Source: Oceanospirillaceae bacterium (GTDB taxonomy: Bacteria; Pseudomonadota; Gammaproteobacteria; Pseudomonadales; Balneatricaceae). From it: DNA of 8,271 nucleotides. Shown here piece after piece: positions 1 through 6,178 of the stretch. The DNA lies in NCBI GenBank assembly GCA_023954795.1, contig JAGSHA010000127.1, forward strand, positions 1 to 8,271, written 5' to 3'. Made by a program: the position numbers and the translations under genes. The notes under the pieces are model-generated. The model saw only the letters and a list, made by a program, of their open reading frames with translations. It made no database searches and was not told the origin of the DNA. Each line of letters begins with the position of its first letter. Within the stretch, counting starts at the first letter, position 1.

Positions 1-978
1 AGGTAAGCCCTTATCGCGCAGATAGTCCGGGTTGAATAGCTTACTTTGATAACGTGCAGCCCCATCACACAAAATCGTCACAATGGTGTGACCCGGTCCC
101 AGCTTTTTAGCAACATGCACGGCCCCTGCCACATTGATCCCACTGGAGCCCCCTAAGGCCAATCCTTCCTCCTGCAACAGATCAAAGACGTAGGCCATCG
201 CTTCTTCGTCGGGGATTTGAAAAGCCCCATCCGGTACAAAACCTTGCAGGTTGGCCGTCACCCGACTTTGCCCAATCCCCTCCATCACCGAACTACCATT
301 CGCCTGTAACTCACCATAGGTGTAAAAGTGGTACAACGAGGCCCCCATCGGATCACTCAGGAACACCTTCACGTCAGGGTTATGATTTCTGAGTGCCGAT
401 CCAACACCTGCCAAGGTTCCCCCGGTTCCGACAGCGCAGCAAAACGCATCGATCTTTCCTTGTGTCTGATCCCAGATCTCCTGACCTGTCGTTTGATAGT
501 GCACATCGCGATTGGCCGTATTATCGAACTGATTGGCCCAAATGGCATTGCCGTGTTGTTGAAACTCAATGGCAAGGCGTTTTGCCACTTTTGTATAGTG
601 ATTGTCATCCGCAAACGGCACCGCAGGCACCAGCTTCAAATCAGCATTGAATAAACGTAACGCATCCCGCTTTTCCTGACTCTGGGTTTCCGGCATCACG
701 ATCATGGTATGGAGGCCTAGCGCATTACCCACCAGCGCCAGTCCGATACCTGTATTGCCTGCAGTGCCTTCGACCACATGTCCGCCGGATTTCAGTAACC
801 CTGCCCGCATCGCCTGCCTGACAATACCCAACGCCGTGCGATCCTTCACAGAGCCCCCTGGGTTCATAAATTCAGCTTTGCCGTAAATATCACAGCCGGT
901 TAGCTTAGACACTTTGTTCAGACGTACCAGAGGTGTATTACCGATCAGTTCAAGTAGCCCGGATGCAGCAGCAGACAT
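1..978 (-). CDS. PLP-dependent cysteine synthase family protein, 3' end cut by window edge
   Basis: Reading the minus strand from the ATG at 978 gives 326 residues with no stop before the edge. The protein is a fold-type II PLP enzyme of the O-acetylserine sulfhydrylase/cystathionine beta-synthase family. Visible motifs are GNTPLVRL (13-20), NPGGSVKDR with the PLP lysine K45, a GTAGNTG loop (71-77), the phosphate-binding GTGGT (184-188) and GGSSGIN (277-282). The expected role is beta-replacement or beta-elimination chemistry on serine- or cysteine-type substrates in the cytoplasm. The loop reads TAGNTG where CysK and CysM have TSGNTG, so it may be a Cds1/MCY1-like branch rather than true CysK; this is inference. 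An in-frame ATG lies two codons upstream (984), but it would sit only one base from the GGAG ribosome site. That site is 7 bases from the 978 ATG, which I therefore prefer. No neighbouring cys genes are visible. Confidence 0.93.
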   Translation of the reverse strand, partial: MSAAASGLLELIGNTPLVRLNKVSKLTGCDIYGKAEFMNPGGSVKDRTALGIVRQAMRAGLLKSGGHVVEGTAGNTGIGLALVGNALGLHTMIVMPETQSQEKRDALRLFNADLKLVPAVPFADDNHYTKVAKRLAIEFQQHGNAIWANQFDNTANRDVHYQTTGQEIWDQTQGKIDAFCCAVGTGGTLAGVGSALRNHNPDVKVFLSDPMGASLYHFYTYGELQANGSSVMEGIGQSRVTANLQGFVPDGAFQIPDEEAMAYVFDLLQEEGLALGGSSGINVAGAVHVAKKLGPGHTIVTILCDGAARYQSKLFNPDYLRDKGLP

Positions 979-1172
979 AACCATACTCCCGTTCTTCAGG
1001 ACGCTAGAATTGAGTCCGATACGTTTTTTATGAGGCCGTCAGACTCACCTGCAGGCACCCTGGGTGTTTACGGAAAGTATGGCACGCCAGACCGGAGTGC
1101 GCCTTGCCGCCATCCATCGCCAGGATACAGGCACAACACATACAGTAAACAGCATCAAAACACAGGGAAAAG

Positions 1173-1195
1173 TTACCCACACATACTGTGCATAA
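1173..1195. promoter_or_regulatory. Pair of opposed DnaA-box-like nonamers
   Basis: TTACCCACA (1173-1181) is one base from the TTATNCACA consensus. TGTGCATAA (1187-1195) is the exact reverse complement of TTATGCACA, a perfect match to that consensus. They face each other across 5 bases and together form an imperfect inverted repeat (8 of 10 bases paired when one flanking base is included). It could instead be an operator for another regulator. DnaA binding is inferred from motif only. Confidence 0.3.
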
Positions 1196-1387
1196 CTACG
1201 GGGATTGTTTTTGGGTAGATTGCCAACAGCCAGATAATACGGGCACTTCAGCATTTTGAACAAAATACGTTCACCCACCAATAACGCACTAAATATCAAT
1301 AAGTTACACGAGCTACTTATTATTTAAGTTTCAATATTAGCGTTAACTGTCAACAGCAGGTTCGGTATTTTTTCCCTGTGAAAAACA

Positions 1388-1404
1388 TTTCTGGAGGCTT
1401 GATA
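1388..1404. repeat. 17-base intergenic repeat, copy 1
   Basis: TTTCTGGAGGCTTGATA, matching the copy at 5520-5536 in 16 of 17 bases and in the same orientation. Both copies are in non-coding DNA flanking the nrd operon. Function unknown; it contains a GGAGG core, but no credible reading frame follows either copy. Confidence 0.45.
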
Positions 1405-1448
1405 TTTGTATTTTTTTTAGCGTTGGAAATTCTCGCTACAACAGACAC

Positions 1449-1480
1449 AAAAAACCCCGTTCAGTCACCTGAACAGGGTT
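1449..1480 (-). terminator. Intrinsic terminator of the nrdA-nrdB-yfaE operon
   Basis: On the minus strand a 12-base-pair stem (AACCCTGTTCAG with CTGAACGGGGTT, one U-G wobble) closes a GTGA tetraloop and is followed directly by six T residues. It begins 33 bases after the ferredoxin stop codon. The structure is strong and correctly placed to end the nrd transcript. In the plus direction the trailing bases are not a T tract, so it acts one way. Confidence 0.92.
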
Positions 1481-1513
1481 CAAAGAAATAGACAATGTCT
1501 GAATCAGGCACAG

Positions 1514-1780
1514 TCAGTCTGATGGAATTTCAATCTCGATATGGCCTTTAGGTACGCAGCAGCATGTCAGAATCTCATCATCCTGAAGGTCAAACAACGC
1601 ATCCTGCACCTGAGTCACTTCACCTTCAATCAACCGCACTTTACAGCAACCACAGTAACCACCACGGCAACTGTACGGCGCATCGATCTCCTGCGCTTCC
1701 AGCGAATCAAGTAAGGAAAACTCATACTGGTAATAGAAGGTGTGATGATGGTTTACCTTTATTCGAGGGATACCAGACAT
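1514..1780 (-). CDS. yfaE: 2Fe-2S ferredoxin for ribonucleotide reductase radical maintenance (YfaE-like)
   Basis: An 88-residue plant-type [2Fe-2S] ferredoxin. Cluster ligands are visible as C38-x4-C43-x2-C46 in CRGGYCGCC, with the fourth ligand among the CCC at 73-75. The extra cysteine at 45 and the CCC run near the C-terminus are typical of YfaE. In E. coli YfaE donates electrons to NrdB to assemble and regenerate the diferric-tyrosyl radical cofactor, and its position as third gene of the nrd operon supports the same job here. The frame is open upstream to 1828, overlapping nrdB, but a strong AAGGAGG ribosome site ends 8 bases before the ATG at 1780. That start gives the usual family length and an N-terminus (MSGIPRIKV) that fits the fold. 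It begins 19 bases after the nrdB stop, so the two are co-transcribed and probably translationally coupled. Confidence 0.95.
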   Translation of the reverse strand: MSGIPRIKVNHHHTFYYQYEFSLLDSLEAQEIDAPYSCRGGYCGCCKVRLIEGEVTQVQDALFDLQDDEILTCCCVPKGHIEIEIPSD

Positions 1781-1799
1781 CACTACATCCTCCTTTTCC

Positions 1800-2930
1800 T
1801 TATAGATCGAATCCATCAAAATCGTCATCGCCTACCTCGTTATCAATCTGCCCCACCAGATAGGAACTGATCTCAGACTCCTGTGGCGCAACCTGTACGT
1901 TGTCGCTCACTAACCAGGCATTCATCCATGGCAGAGGGTTCTGACGATCAGCAAAGATTGGAGTCAGATTCAGTGCTTTCATACGAACATTGGTGATGTA
2001 CTCAACGTAATCACCCAAAATCTTAGCATTCAGACCAATCATCGAACCCGAGCTGAACAGGTATTCAGCCCAGTCACGTTCTTGCTCTGCCGCTTCACGG
2101 AAGATCTCGTAGACCTCCTCTTCACATTCAGCGGCGATCTCTTTCATTTCCGGATCATCAGCACCCGAGGCCATGATATTCAGCATCTGCTGAGTACCCG
2201 CCAGGTGCAACGCTTCGTCACGCGCGATCAGCTTAATGATCTTCGCGTTACCTTCCATGATGGCACGCTCGGCAAACGCGAAAGAGCAGGCAAAACTCAC
2301 ATAGAAACGGATCGCTTCCAGCACGTTAACGGTCACCAACGTCAGATAGAGCTTACGCTTCAGGTTGCGCATGCTGGCATCGAAGACTTTACCGTTGATC
2401 GTATGTACGCCCTCACCAACGGTGTTGCGTACGCTCACCAACTCGATTAGCTCATCGTACAAACGCGTCACAGAATCGGCACGTTTGATGATCTCGTCAT
2501 TCGTCACGATGGTATCAAACACTTCGGAAGGCTCAGTGATGATATTACGGATGATATGCGTGTAAGAGCGGCTGTGAATGGTTTCACTGAATGCCCAGGT
2601 TTCAAACCAGGTTTCCAGTTCCGGCAGAGACACAATTGGCAAGAACGCGATATTCGGAGAACGTCCCTGAACGGAATCCAGCAACGTCTGGTATTTCAGG
2701 TTACTCAGGAAGATATGTTTTTCATGCTCAGGCATCTGCATGAAATCTTTACGGTCAGTGCTGAGATCCACCTCTTCCGGACGCCAGAAGAAGGAAAGCT
2801 GCTTTTCAATCAGCTTCTCAAAGAATGGATATTTCTGTCTGTCATAACGGGCAACATTCACACTGCGGCCAAAAAACATTGGCTCTTTGGTTGCATCATG
2901 GGCGCTATGGCTAAACGTAGAGTACGACAT
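1800..2930 (-). CDS. nrdB: Ribonucleoside-diphosphate reductase class Ia, beta (radical) subunit
   Basis: At 376 residues this equals the length of E. coli NrdB and carries every known catalytic residue at the same number. Counting the initial Met, the iron ligands are D85, E116, H119, E205, E239 and H242, and the radical tyrosine is Y123. The radical-transfer residues W49, D238 and C-terminal Y357 are also present, so long-range transfer to NrdA should be intact. The protein forms a cytoplasmic homodimer that houses the Fe2-tyrosyl radical and docks through its C-terminal tail onto NrdA. An AGGA ribosome site lies 5 bases before the ATG. It follows nrdA after 91 bases and precedes the yfaE-like gene after 19 bases. 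Because the radical tyrosine and all metal ligands are kept, it is an oxygen-dependent class Ia protein rather than a tyrosine-less Ic form. Confidence 0.98.
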   Translation of the reverse strand: MSYSTFSHSAHDATKEPMFFGRSVNVARYDRQKYPFFEKLIEKQLSFFWRPEEVDLSTDRKDFMQMPEHEKHIFLSNLKYQTLLDSVQGRSPNIAFLPIVSLPELETWFETWAFSETIHSRSYTHIIRNIITEPSEVFDTIVTNDEIIKRADSVTRLYDELIELVSVRNTVGEGVHTINGKVFDASMRNLKRKLYLTLVTVNVLEAIRFYVSFACSFAFAERAIMEGNAKIIKLIARDEALHLAGTQQMLNIMASGADDPEMKEIAAECEEEVYEIFREAAEQERDWAEYLFSSGSMIGLNAKILGDYVEYITNVRMKALNLTPIFADRQNPLPWMNAWLVSDNVQVAPQESEISSYLVGQIDNEVGDDDFDGFDL

Positions 2931-3021
2931 CGTTGTCCTGAATTACCTGAAAAATACTATTCGATATGGAGAGGCATGACTCAATGAATATAAGCCATGC
3001 CGGGTATGTAACTGCTTACAA
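2931..3021. other. nrdA-nrdB intercistronic spacer with weak inverted repeat
   Basis: The 91-base gap contains GGCATG (2973-2978) and CATGCC (2996-3001), a perfect 6-base inverted repeat around a 17-base loop. It has no T tract, so it is not a standard terminator. It could be an mRNA-stability or processing hairpin that tunes the NrdA:NrdB ratio, or simply chance. The nrdB ribosome site is at the low-coordinate end. Confidence 0.3.
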
Positions 3022-5289
3022 CTACAGTTTACATGCACCACCTTCACAACCACCATTGTCTTCATGCTGGTCGGTCGCACCGTCACGGGTGTTGTGGTAG
3101 TAGAGGGTTTTCACACCATTTTTATAGGCCGTCAGCAGATCTTGCAGGAGCTGCTTCATCGGTACCTTATCACCCGGGAACTTCGCAGGATCATAGTTGG
3201 TGTTGGCAGAGATAGACTGGTCAACAAACTTCTGCATGATGCCCACCAGCTGCAGATAGCCGTTGTTGTTCGGGATATCCCACAGCAATTCGTACTGATT
3301 TTTCAGTTCGCTAAACTCTGGGACAACCTGCTTCATGATGCCGTCTTTGCTGGCTTTAACAGACACAAATCCACGTGGTGGCTCGATACCATTGGTGGAA
3401 TTGGTAATCTGTGAAGAGGTTTCACATGGCATCAGCGCGGTCAGTGTACTGTTACGTAAACCAAACTCGCGGATATCTTCACGCAATGTTTCCCAGAACT
3501 GGTGCAGCGGCTCTTCGCAGAAGTCATCCACTTCACGCTTGTAGGTATCGATTGGCAACAGACCTTTAGAGTACACGGTCTCGTTAAACTTCGGACAAGC
3601 ACCACGCTCTTTCGCCAGTTCGTTGGACGCTTTCAGCAGGAAGTACTGGATAGACTCAAACGTCTTGTGAACCAGACCATTGGCAGAGCCATCAGAGTAA
3701 CGCACACCGTTCTTCGCCAGATAGTAAGCAAAGTTAGTCACACCGACACCCAATGGGCGACGGGACATAGTCGAAGTGTGAGCCGCTTTGATCGGATAGT
3801 CCTGATAATCCAGCAGGTTATCCAGTGCACGCACAATCAGATCAGCCAGGTTTTCCAGCTCATCCAGATTCTCCAGCGCTCCCAGGTTGAACGCCGACAG
3901 CGTACAAAGAGCAATCTCACCATTTTCATCGTTGAAGTCGTTCAACGGCTTCGTTGGCAGTGCAATTTCCAGACACAGGTTGGACTGCTTCACCGGTGCA
4001 ACTGCCGGATCAAACGGGCTATGTGTATTACAATGGTCGACGTTCTGAATATAGATACGTCCGGTAGATGCACGCTCAGACGCCAGCAGACCAAACAGCT
4101 CAACCGCTTTGATGCTTTGCTTACGGATGCTGACATCCTGCTCATATTTCACGTACAGACGCTCGAACTCGTCCTGATCGGCGAAAAAGGCATCATACAA
4201 GCCAGGAACTTCGTCCGGGCTGAACAGGGTAATATTGCCGCCCTTGATCAAGCGGGTGTACATCAGCTTATTAAGCTGTACGCCGTAATCCAGATGGCGT
4301 ACGCGGTTCTCTTCAACACCACGGTTGTTTTTCAGAACCAGCAGAGACTCAACTTCCAGATGCCACATCGGGTAGAACAAGGTCGCTGCTCCACCGCGCA
4401 CACCACCCTGAGAGCACGATTTAACGGCTGTCTGGAAGTGCTTATAGAACGGAATACATCCGGTGTGGAACGCTTCACCGTTACGAATCGGGCTACCAAT
4501 CGCACGGATACGACCAGCATTGATACCAATACCCGCACGCTGAGATACGTACTTAACGATAGAGGAAGAAGTCGCATTGATTGAATCCAGGCTATCGCCA
4601 CACTCAATCAATACACAGGAGCTGAACTGACGTGTTGGCGTACGTACACCGGACATAATCGGCGTCGGCAACGACAGTTTAAACAGCGACGTCGCATCAT
4701 AAAAACGCTTCACGTAGCTCAGTCGAGTGTCCTGTGGATAATCCGCAAACAGACAGGCTGCCACCAGCATATAGAGGATCTGCGGGCTCTCAAAAATCTC
4801 ACCTGTAACACGGTTCTGAACCAGATACTTACCTTCCAGCTGCTTAACCGCAACATAAGAGAAGTTCATATCACGGCTATGATCCAGATAGTCGTTCAGC
4901 TCGTTCCATTCTGCTTCAGAATAGTCGTCCAGCAGATGGCGATCATAACGACCGTCATCCACCATTTTATTGACGTGTGAAAACAGGTGCGGCGGTTCGA
5001 AGCTATCGAACGCACGCTTACGCAAGTGGAATATAGCCAGACGCGCAGCCAGATACTGATAGTCAGGCGCGGCATCAGAGATCAGGTCAGCTGCGGACTT
5101 AATAAGGGTTTCATGAATATCTGAGGTCTTCATACCTTCATAAAACTGAAGGTGCGCTTTTAGCTCAACTTCGGACGGTGATACAGCGTCTAGTCCATCC
5201 GCTGCCCAGATAACAACCCGGTGTATTTTCTCCAGGTCGATTTTTTCCCGTCGCCCGTCTCTTTTTGTAACCATCAGATCTTGCTGCAT
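3022..5289 (-). CDS. nrdA: Ribonucleoside-diphosphate reductase class Ia, alpha (catalytic) subunit
   Basis: Reduces ribonucleoside diphosphates to deoxyribonucleotides with NrdB in the cytoplasm. From the ATG at 5289 it is 755 residues (E. coli 761) and the catalytic residues take the E. coli numbers exactly: C225 and C462 (redox pair), N437, C439 (thiyl site) and E441, and Y730/Y731 for radical transfer. The swinging C-terminal pair is C748 and C753 in CEGGAC; the missing 6 residues come from the tail linker. An N-terminal ATP-cone (about 1-90, beginning VTKRDGRREKIDLEKI) predicts dATP feedback inhibition. The substrate-phosphate loop reads PCETSS where E. coli has PSETSS. The frame can be extended to a GTG at 5301, but that codon borders the GGAAGG ribosome site (5294-5299), which lies 4 bases before the preferred ATG, and the ATG also matches the E. 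coli N-terminus. Confidence 0.98.
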   Translation of the reverse strand: MQQDLMVTKRDGRREKIDLEKIHRVVIWAADGLDAVSPSEVELKAHLQFYEGMKTSDIHETLIKSAADLISDAAPDYQYLAARLAIFHLRKRAFDSFEPPHLFSHVNKMVDDGRYDRHLLDDYSEAEWNELNDYLDHSRDMNFSYVAVKQLEGKYLVQNRVTGEIFESPQILYMLVAACLFADYPQDTRLSYVKRFYDATSLFKLSLPTPIMSGVRTPTRQFSSCVLIECGDSLDSINATSSSIVKYVSQRAGIGINAGRIRAIGSPIRNGEAFHTGCIPFYKHFQTAVKSCSQGGVRGGAATLFYPMWHLEVESLLVLKNNRGVEENRVRHLDYGVQLNKLMYTRLIKGGNITLFSPDEVPGLYDAFFADQDEFERLYVKYEQDVSIRKQSIKAVELFGLLASERASTGRIYIQNVDHCNTHSPFDPAVAPVKQSNLCLEIALPTKPLNDFNDENGEIALCTLSAFNLGALENLDELENLADLIVRALDNLLDYQDYPIKAAHTSTMSRRPLGVGVTNFAYYLAKNGVRYSDGSANGLVHKTFESIQYFLLKASNELAKERGACPKFNETVYSKGLLPIDTYKREVDDFCEEPLHQFWETLREDIREFGLRNSTLTALMPCETSSQITNSTNGIEPPRGFVSVKASKDGIMKQVVPEFSELKNQYELLWDIPNNNGYLQLVGIMQKFVDQSISANTNYDPAKFPGDKVPMKQLLQDLLTAYKNGVKTLYYHNTRDGATDQHEDNGGCEGGACKL

Positions 5290-5428
5290 CAGACCTTCCA
5301 CTCGAATGCAAATTATTGTGATGAAACTGGAAAATGTAGTAATTCCGGCACGGGAGATCCCCCCTTAAGGATAACCCTTACCTATATAGCTTCACATACT
5401 ACGACCAGTGGGTAACAACGTCATAAGC

Positions 5429-5444
5429 ACACAAGATGTTGTAT
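5429..5444. promoter_or_regulatory. NrdR box 1 (proximal to nrdA)
   Basis: ACACAAGATGTTGTAT matches the palindromic NrdR box pattern ACACAATATATTGTGT at 13 of 16 positions. It starts exactly 31 bp from the second box, the three-helical-turn spacing typical of paired NrdR sites. It lies just downstream of the inferred transcription start of nrdA. NrdR is a zinc-ribbon/ATP-cone repressor of ribonucleotide reductase operons; its gene is not in this window. Confidence 0.8.
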
Positions 5445-5459
5445 ACCCTGAATCGATTT

Positions 5460-5475
5460 GCACTAAATATAGTCC
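5460..5475. promoter_or_regulatory. NrdR box 2 (over the nrdA -10 element)
   Basis: GCACTAAATATAGTCC matches ACACTATATATAGTGT at 12 of 16 positions, including the central block and both CACTA/TAGT half-site cores. It covers the predicted -10 element of the nrdA promoter, so binding there would block RNA polymerase directly. The exact 31-bp phasing with box 1 makes a chance match unlikely. Confidence 0.8.
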
Positions 5476-5493
5476 CCAGCGCGAGGAATGCAA
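5466..5493 (-). promoter_or_regulatory. Predicted nrdA operon promoter
   Basis: On the minus strand, TTGCAT (5488-5493) and TATATT (5466-5471) are separated by 16 bases, a sigma-70-like pair. Transcription would start near 5459, leaving a leader of about 170 bases before nrdA. The -10 lies inside NrdR box 2. A small palindrome, ATTGA-TTT-TCAAT (5495-5507), sits immediately upstream of the -35 and could be an activator site. A TATATA at about 5393-5398 could be an alternative -10, but I see no -35 for it. Confidence 0.6.
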
Positions 5494-5519
5494 TATTGAT
5501 TTTCAATGACAACTATGCG

Positions 5520-5536
5520 TTTCTGGAGGCCTGATA
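5520..5536. repeat. 17-base intergenic repeat, copy 2
   Basis: TTTCTGGAGGCCTGATA, identical to the copy at 1388-1404 except for one base. Seen from the nrdA promoter it lies about 27 bases upstream of the -35 element, a place where an activator or repressor could bind. Function unknown. Confidence 0.45.
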
Positions 5537-5664
5537 CAGAGGGATACGGGGAATCATCGGGGCTTCACGGCAATAGCCGTTAAAATGAATTTTTTTCAGC
5601 GAATTCAAAAATCACTTACACAACATTCATGACATTTTTTTTGAAAATTTTCTACATTTTCCTC

Positions 5665-5693
5665 TTTACAGCCCCGAGCTAAATCCATAAGAT
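5665..5693 (+). promoter_or_regulatory. tRNA-Tyr promoter with GC-rich discriminator
   Basis: TTTACA (5665-5670) and TAAGAT (5688-5693) are 17 bases apart. A GC-rich discriminator follows (ACGCCCTCCTC), typical of stringently controlled stable-RNA promoters. A/T tracts at about 5632-5660 upstream of the -35 resemble an UP element. Transcription would start near 5700, a few bases before the mature tRNA. Confidence 0.72.
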
Positions 5694-5706
5694 ACGCCCT
5701 CCTCGT

Positions 5707-5790
5707 GGTGAGGTTCCCGAGTGGCCAAAGGGATCAGACTGTAAATCTGACGCGAAAGCTTCGGTGGTTCGAATCCACCTCTCACCACCA
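5707..5790 (+). tRNA. tRNA-Tyr (anticodon GTA)
   Basis: An 84-base class II tRNA including an encoded CCA. The acceptor arm GGTGAGG pairs with TCTCACC (one G-U at its base), with discriminator A5787 and CCA at 5788-5790. The anticodon arm is TCAGA-CTGTAAA-TCTGA with anticodon GTA at 5741-5743. A long variable arm is present, as expected for bacterial tyrosine tRNA, and the T arm is GGTGG-TTCGAAT-CCACC. It closely resembles E. coli tRNA-Tyr. It is a single copy with its own promoter, transcribed away from nrdA. Confidence 0.98.
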
Positions 5791-5971
5791 TTTCTTGCAT
5801 CATCCCAGATGTCTGTACGATTTAAGACTCAGCACTCCATTGTTCATAAGTATCCAAAGAATCTCTGCATCTCTATTACATAGAATCGCTACTGTTCTGA
5901 ACAGTTCTGTTTCTGTACAATTCACGCTCAATTTTTAAATCGTCACTCAACAAACCAGTGGAATTATTGCG
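5791..5971 (+). other. Leader between tRNA-Tyr and small membrane-protein gene, with 15-bp palindrome
   Basis: This 181-base AT-rich spacer has a perfect interrupted palindrome, ACTGTTC-T-GAACAGT (5891-5905), 67 bases before the next start codon. It could be an operator or a weak hairpin. It does not fit the E. coli LexA spacing (CTG-N10-CAG). No convincing terminator for the tRNA and no clear -35/-10 pair for the next gene were found. Confidence 0.35.
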
Positions 5972-6178
5972 ATGCGTCTAGCCGAAATCGAAGCAATCAT
6001 GCTGAATGTTGGACTGGCCCTGTTTGCCGGTTTCATCTTCTTTATCATCTATGATCTGGCAAAAAAGTCGAACGCAGGCAAGTTTGGTACTGTCGTCCTG
6101 TTCTTTGCTTTGGGCTTAGGTCTGGCAGCATTTTTGATTAAGACCGTCGTGGTTGAATATGTCGGTAACGGCGTTTAA
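5972..6178 (+). CDS. Small two-helix inner-membrane protein, DUF2788-like
   Basis: Encodes 68 residues with two hydrophobic segments, about 10-29 and 38-60. They are joined by a short basic loop (DLAKKSNAGKFG), so both ends probably lie on the same side of the inner membrane with the loop cytoplasmic. The central LAKKSNAGKFGT followed by a glycine-rich helix (LGLGLAAF) and IKTV resembles, from memory, the uncharacterised DUF2788 family of gammaproteobacteria, whose members are about 70 residues. No function is known to me. The ribosome site before the ATG is weak (GTGGA about 9 bases away), and an in-frame ATG at 5999 is possible but would cut into the first helix. The gene converges on the HugZ-like gene and overlaps it by 4 bases. 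Confidence 0.85.
   Translation: MRLAEIEAIMLNVGLALFAGFIFFIIYDLAKKSNAGKFGTVVLFFALGLGLAAFLIKTVVVEYVGNGV

Larger units (their letters stand above)
979..1448. other. Gene-free stretch between cysteine synthase homologue and nrd terminator
   Basis: About 470 bases without a convincing gene. It should hold the promoter of the minus-strand cysteine synthase homologue, but I cannot point to a good -35/-10 pair. It contains two opposed DnaA-box-like nonamers (1173-1195), one copy of a 17-base repeat (1388-1404), and an 11-base inverted match, CACAGGGAAAA (1161-1171) against TTTTCCCTGTG (1370-1380). An open minus-strand frame at 1045-1299 encodes a partly hydrophobic 84-residue peptide. It starts with TTG, has no ribosome site and resembles nothing I know, so I do not call it a gene. 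Confidence 0.6.

Noticed and set aside
1045..1299. Minus-strand open frame of 84 codons with a hydrophobic middle
   Set aside because: It starts with TTG, has no ribosome site at that start or at the internal ATG (1254), overlaps no recognisable family, and is rich in Trp, Cys and Arg as expected of random sequence.
3502..4584. Long plus-strand open frame of 360 codons
   Set aside because: It lies wholly antisense to nrdA, whose catalytic residues are intact; the translation resembles no protein family and reflects codon bias on the opposite strand.
5301..5301. GTG at 5301 as the nrdA start
   Set aside because: The codon abuts the likely ribosome site and would add four residues absent from E. 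coli NrdA; no ribosome site lies upstream of it.
5570..5605. ACGGC-AATA-GCCGT hairpin followed by a T run
   Set aside because: The stem is only 5 bp and the T run begins about 10 bases after it; there is no plus-strand gene upstream for it to terminate.
5705..5938. Plus-strand open frame of 77 codons
   Set aside because: Its first third is the tRNA-Tyr gene read as protein; there is no ribosome site and no credible product.
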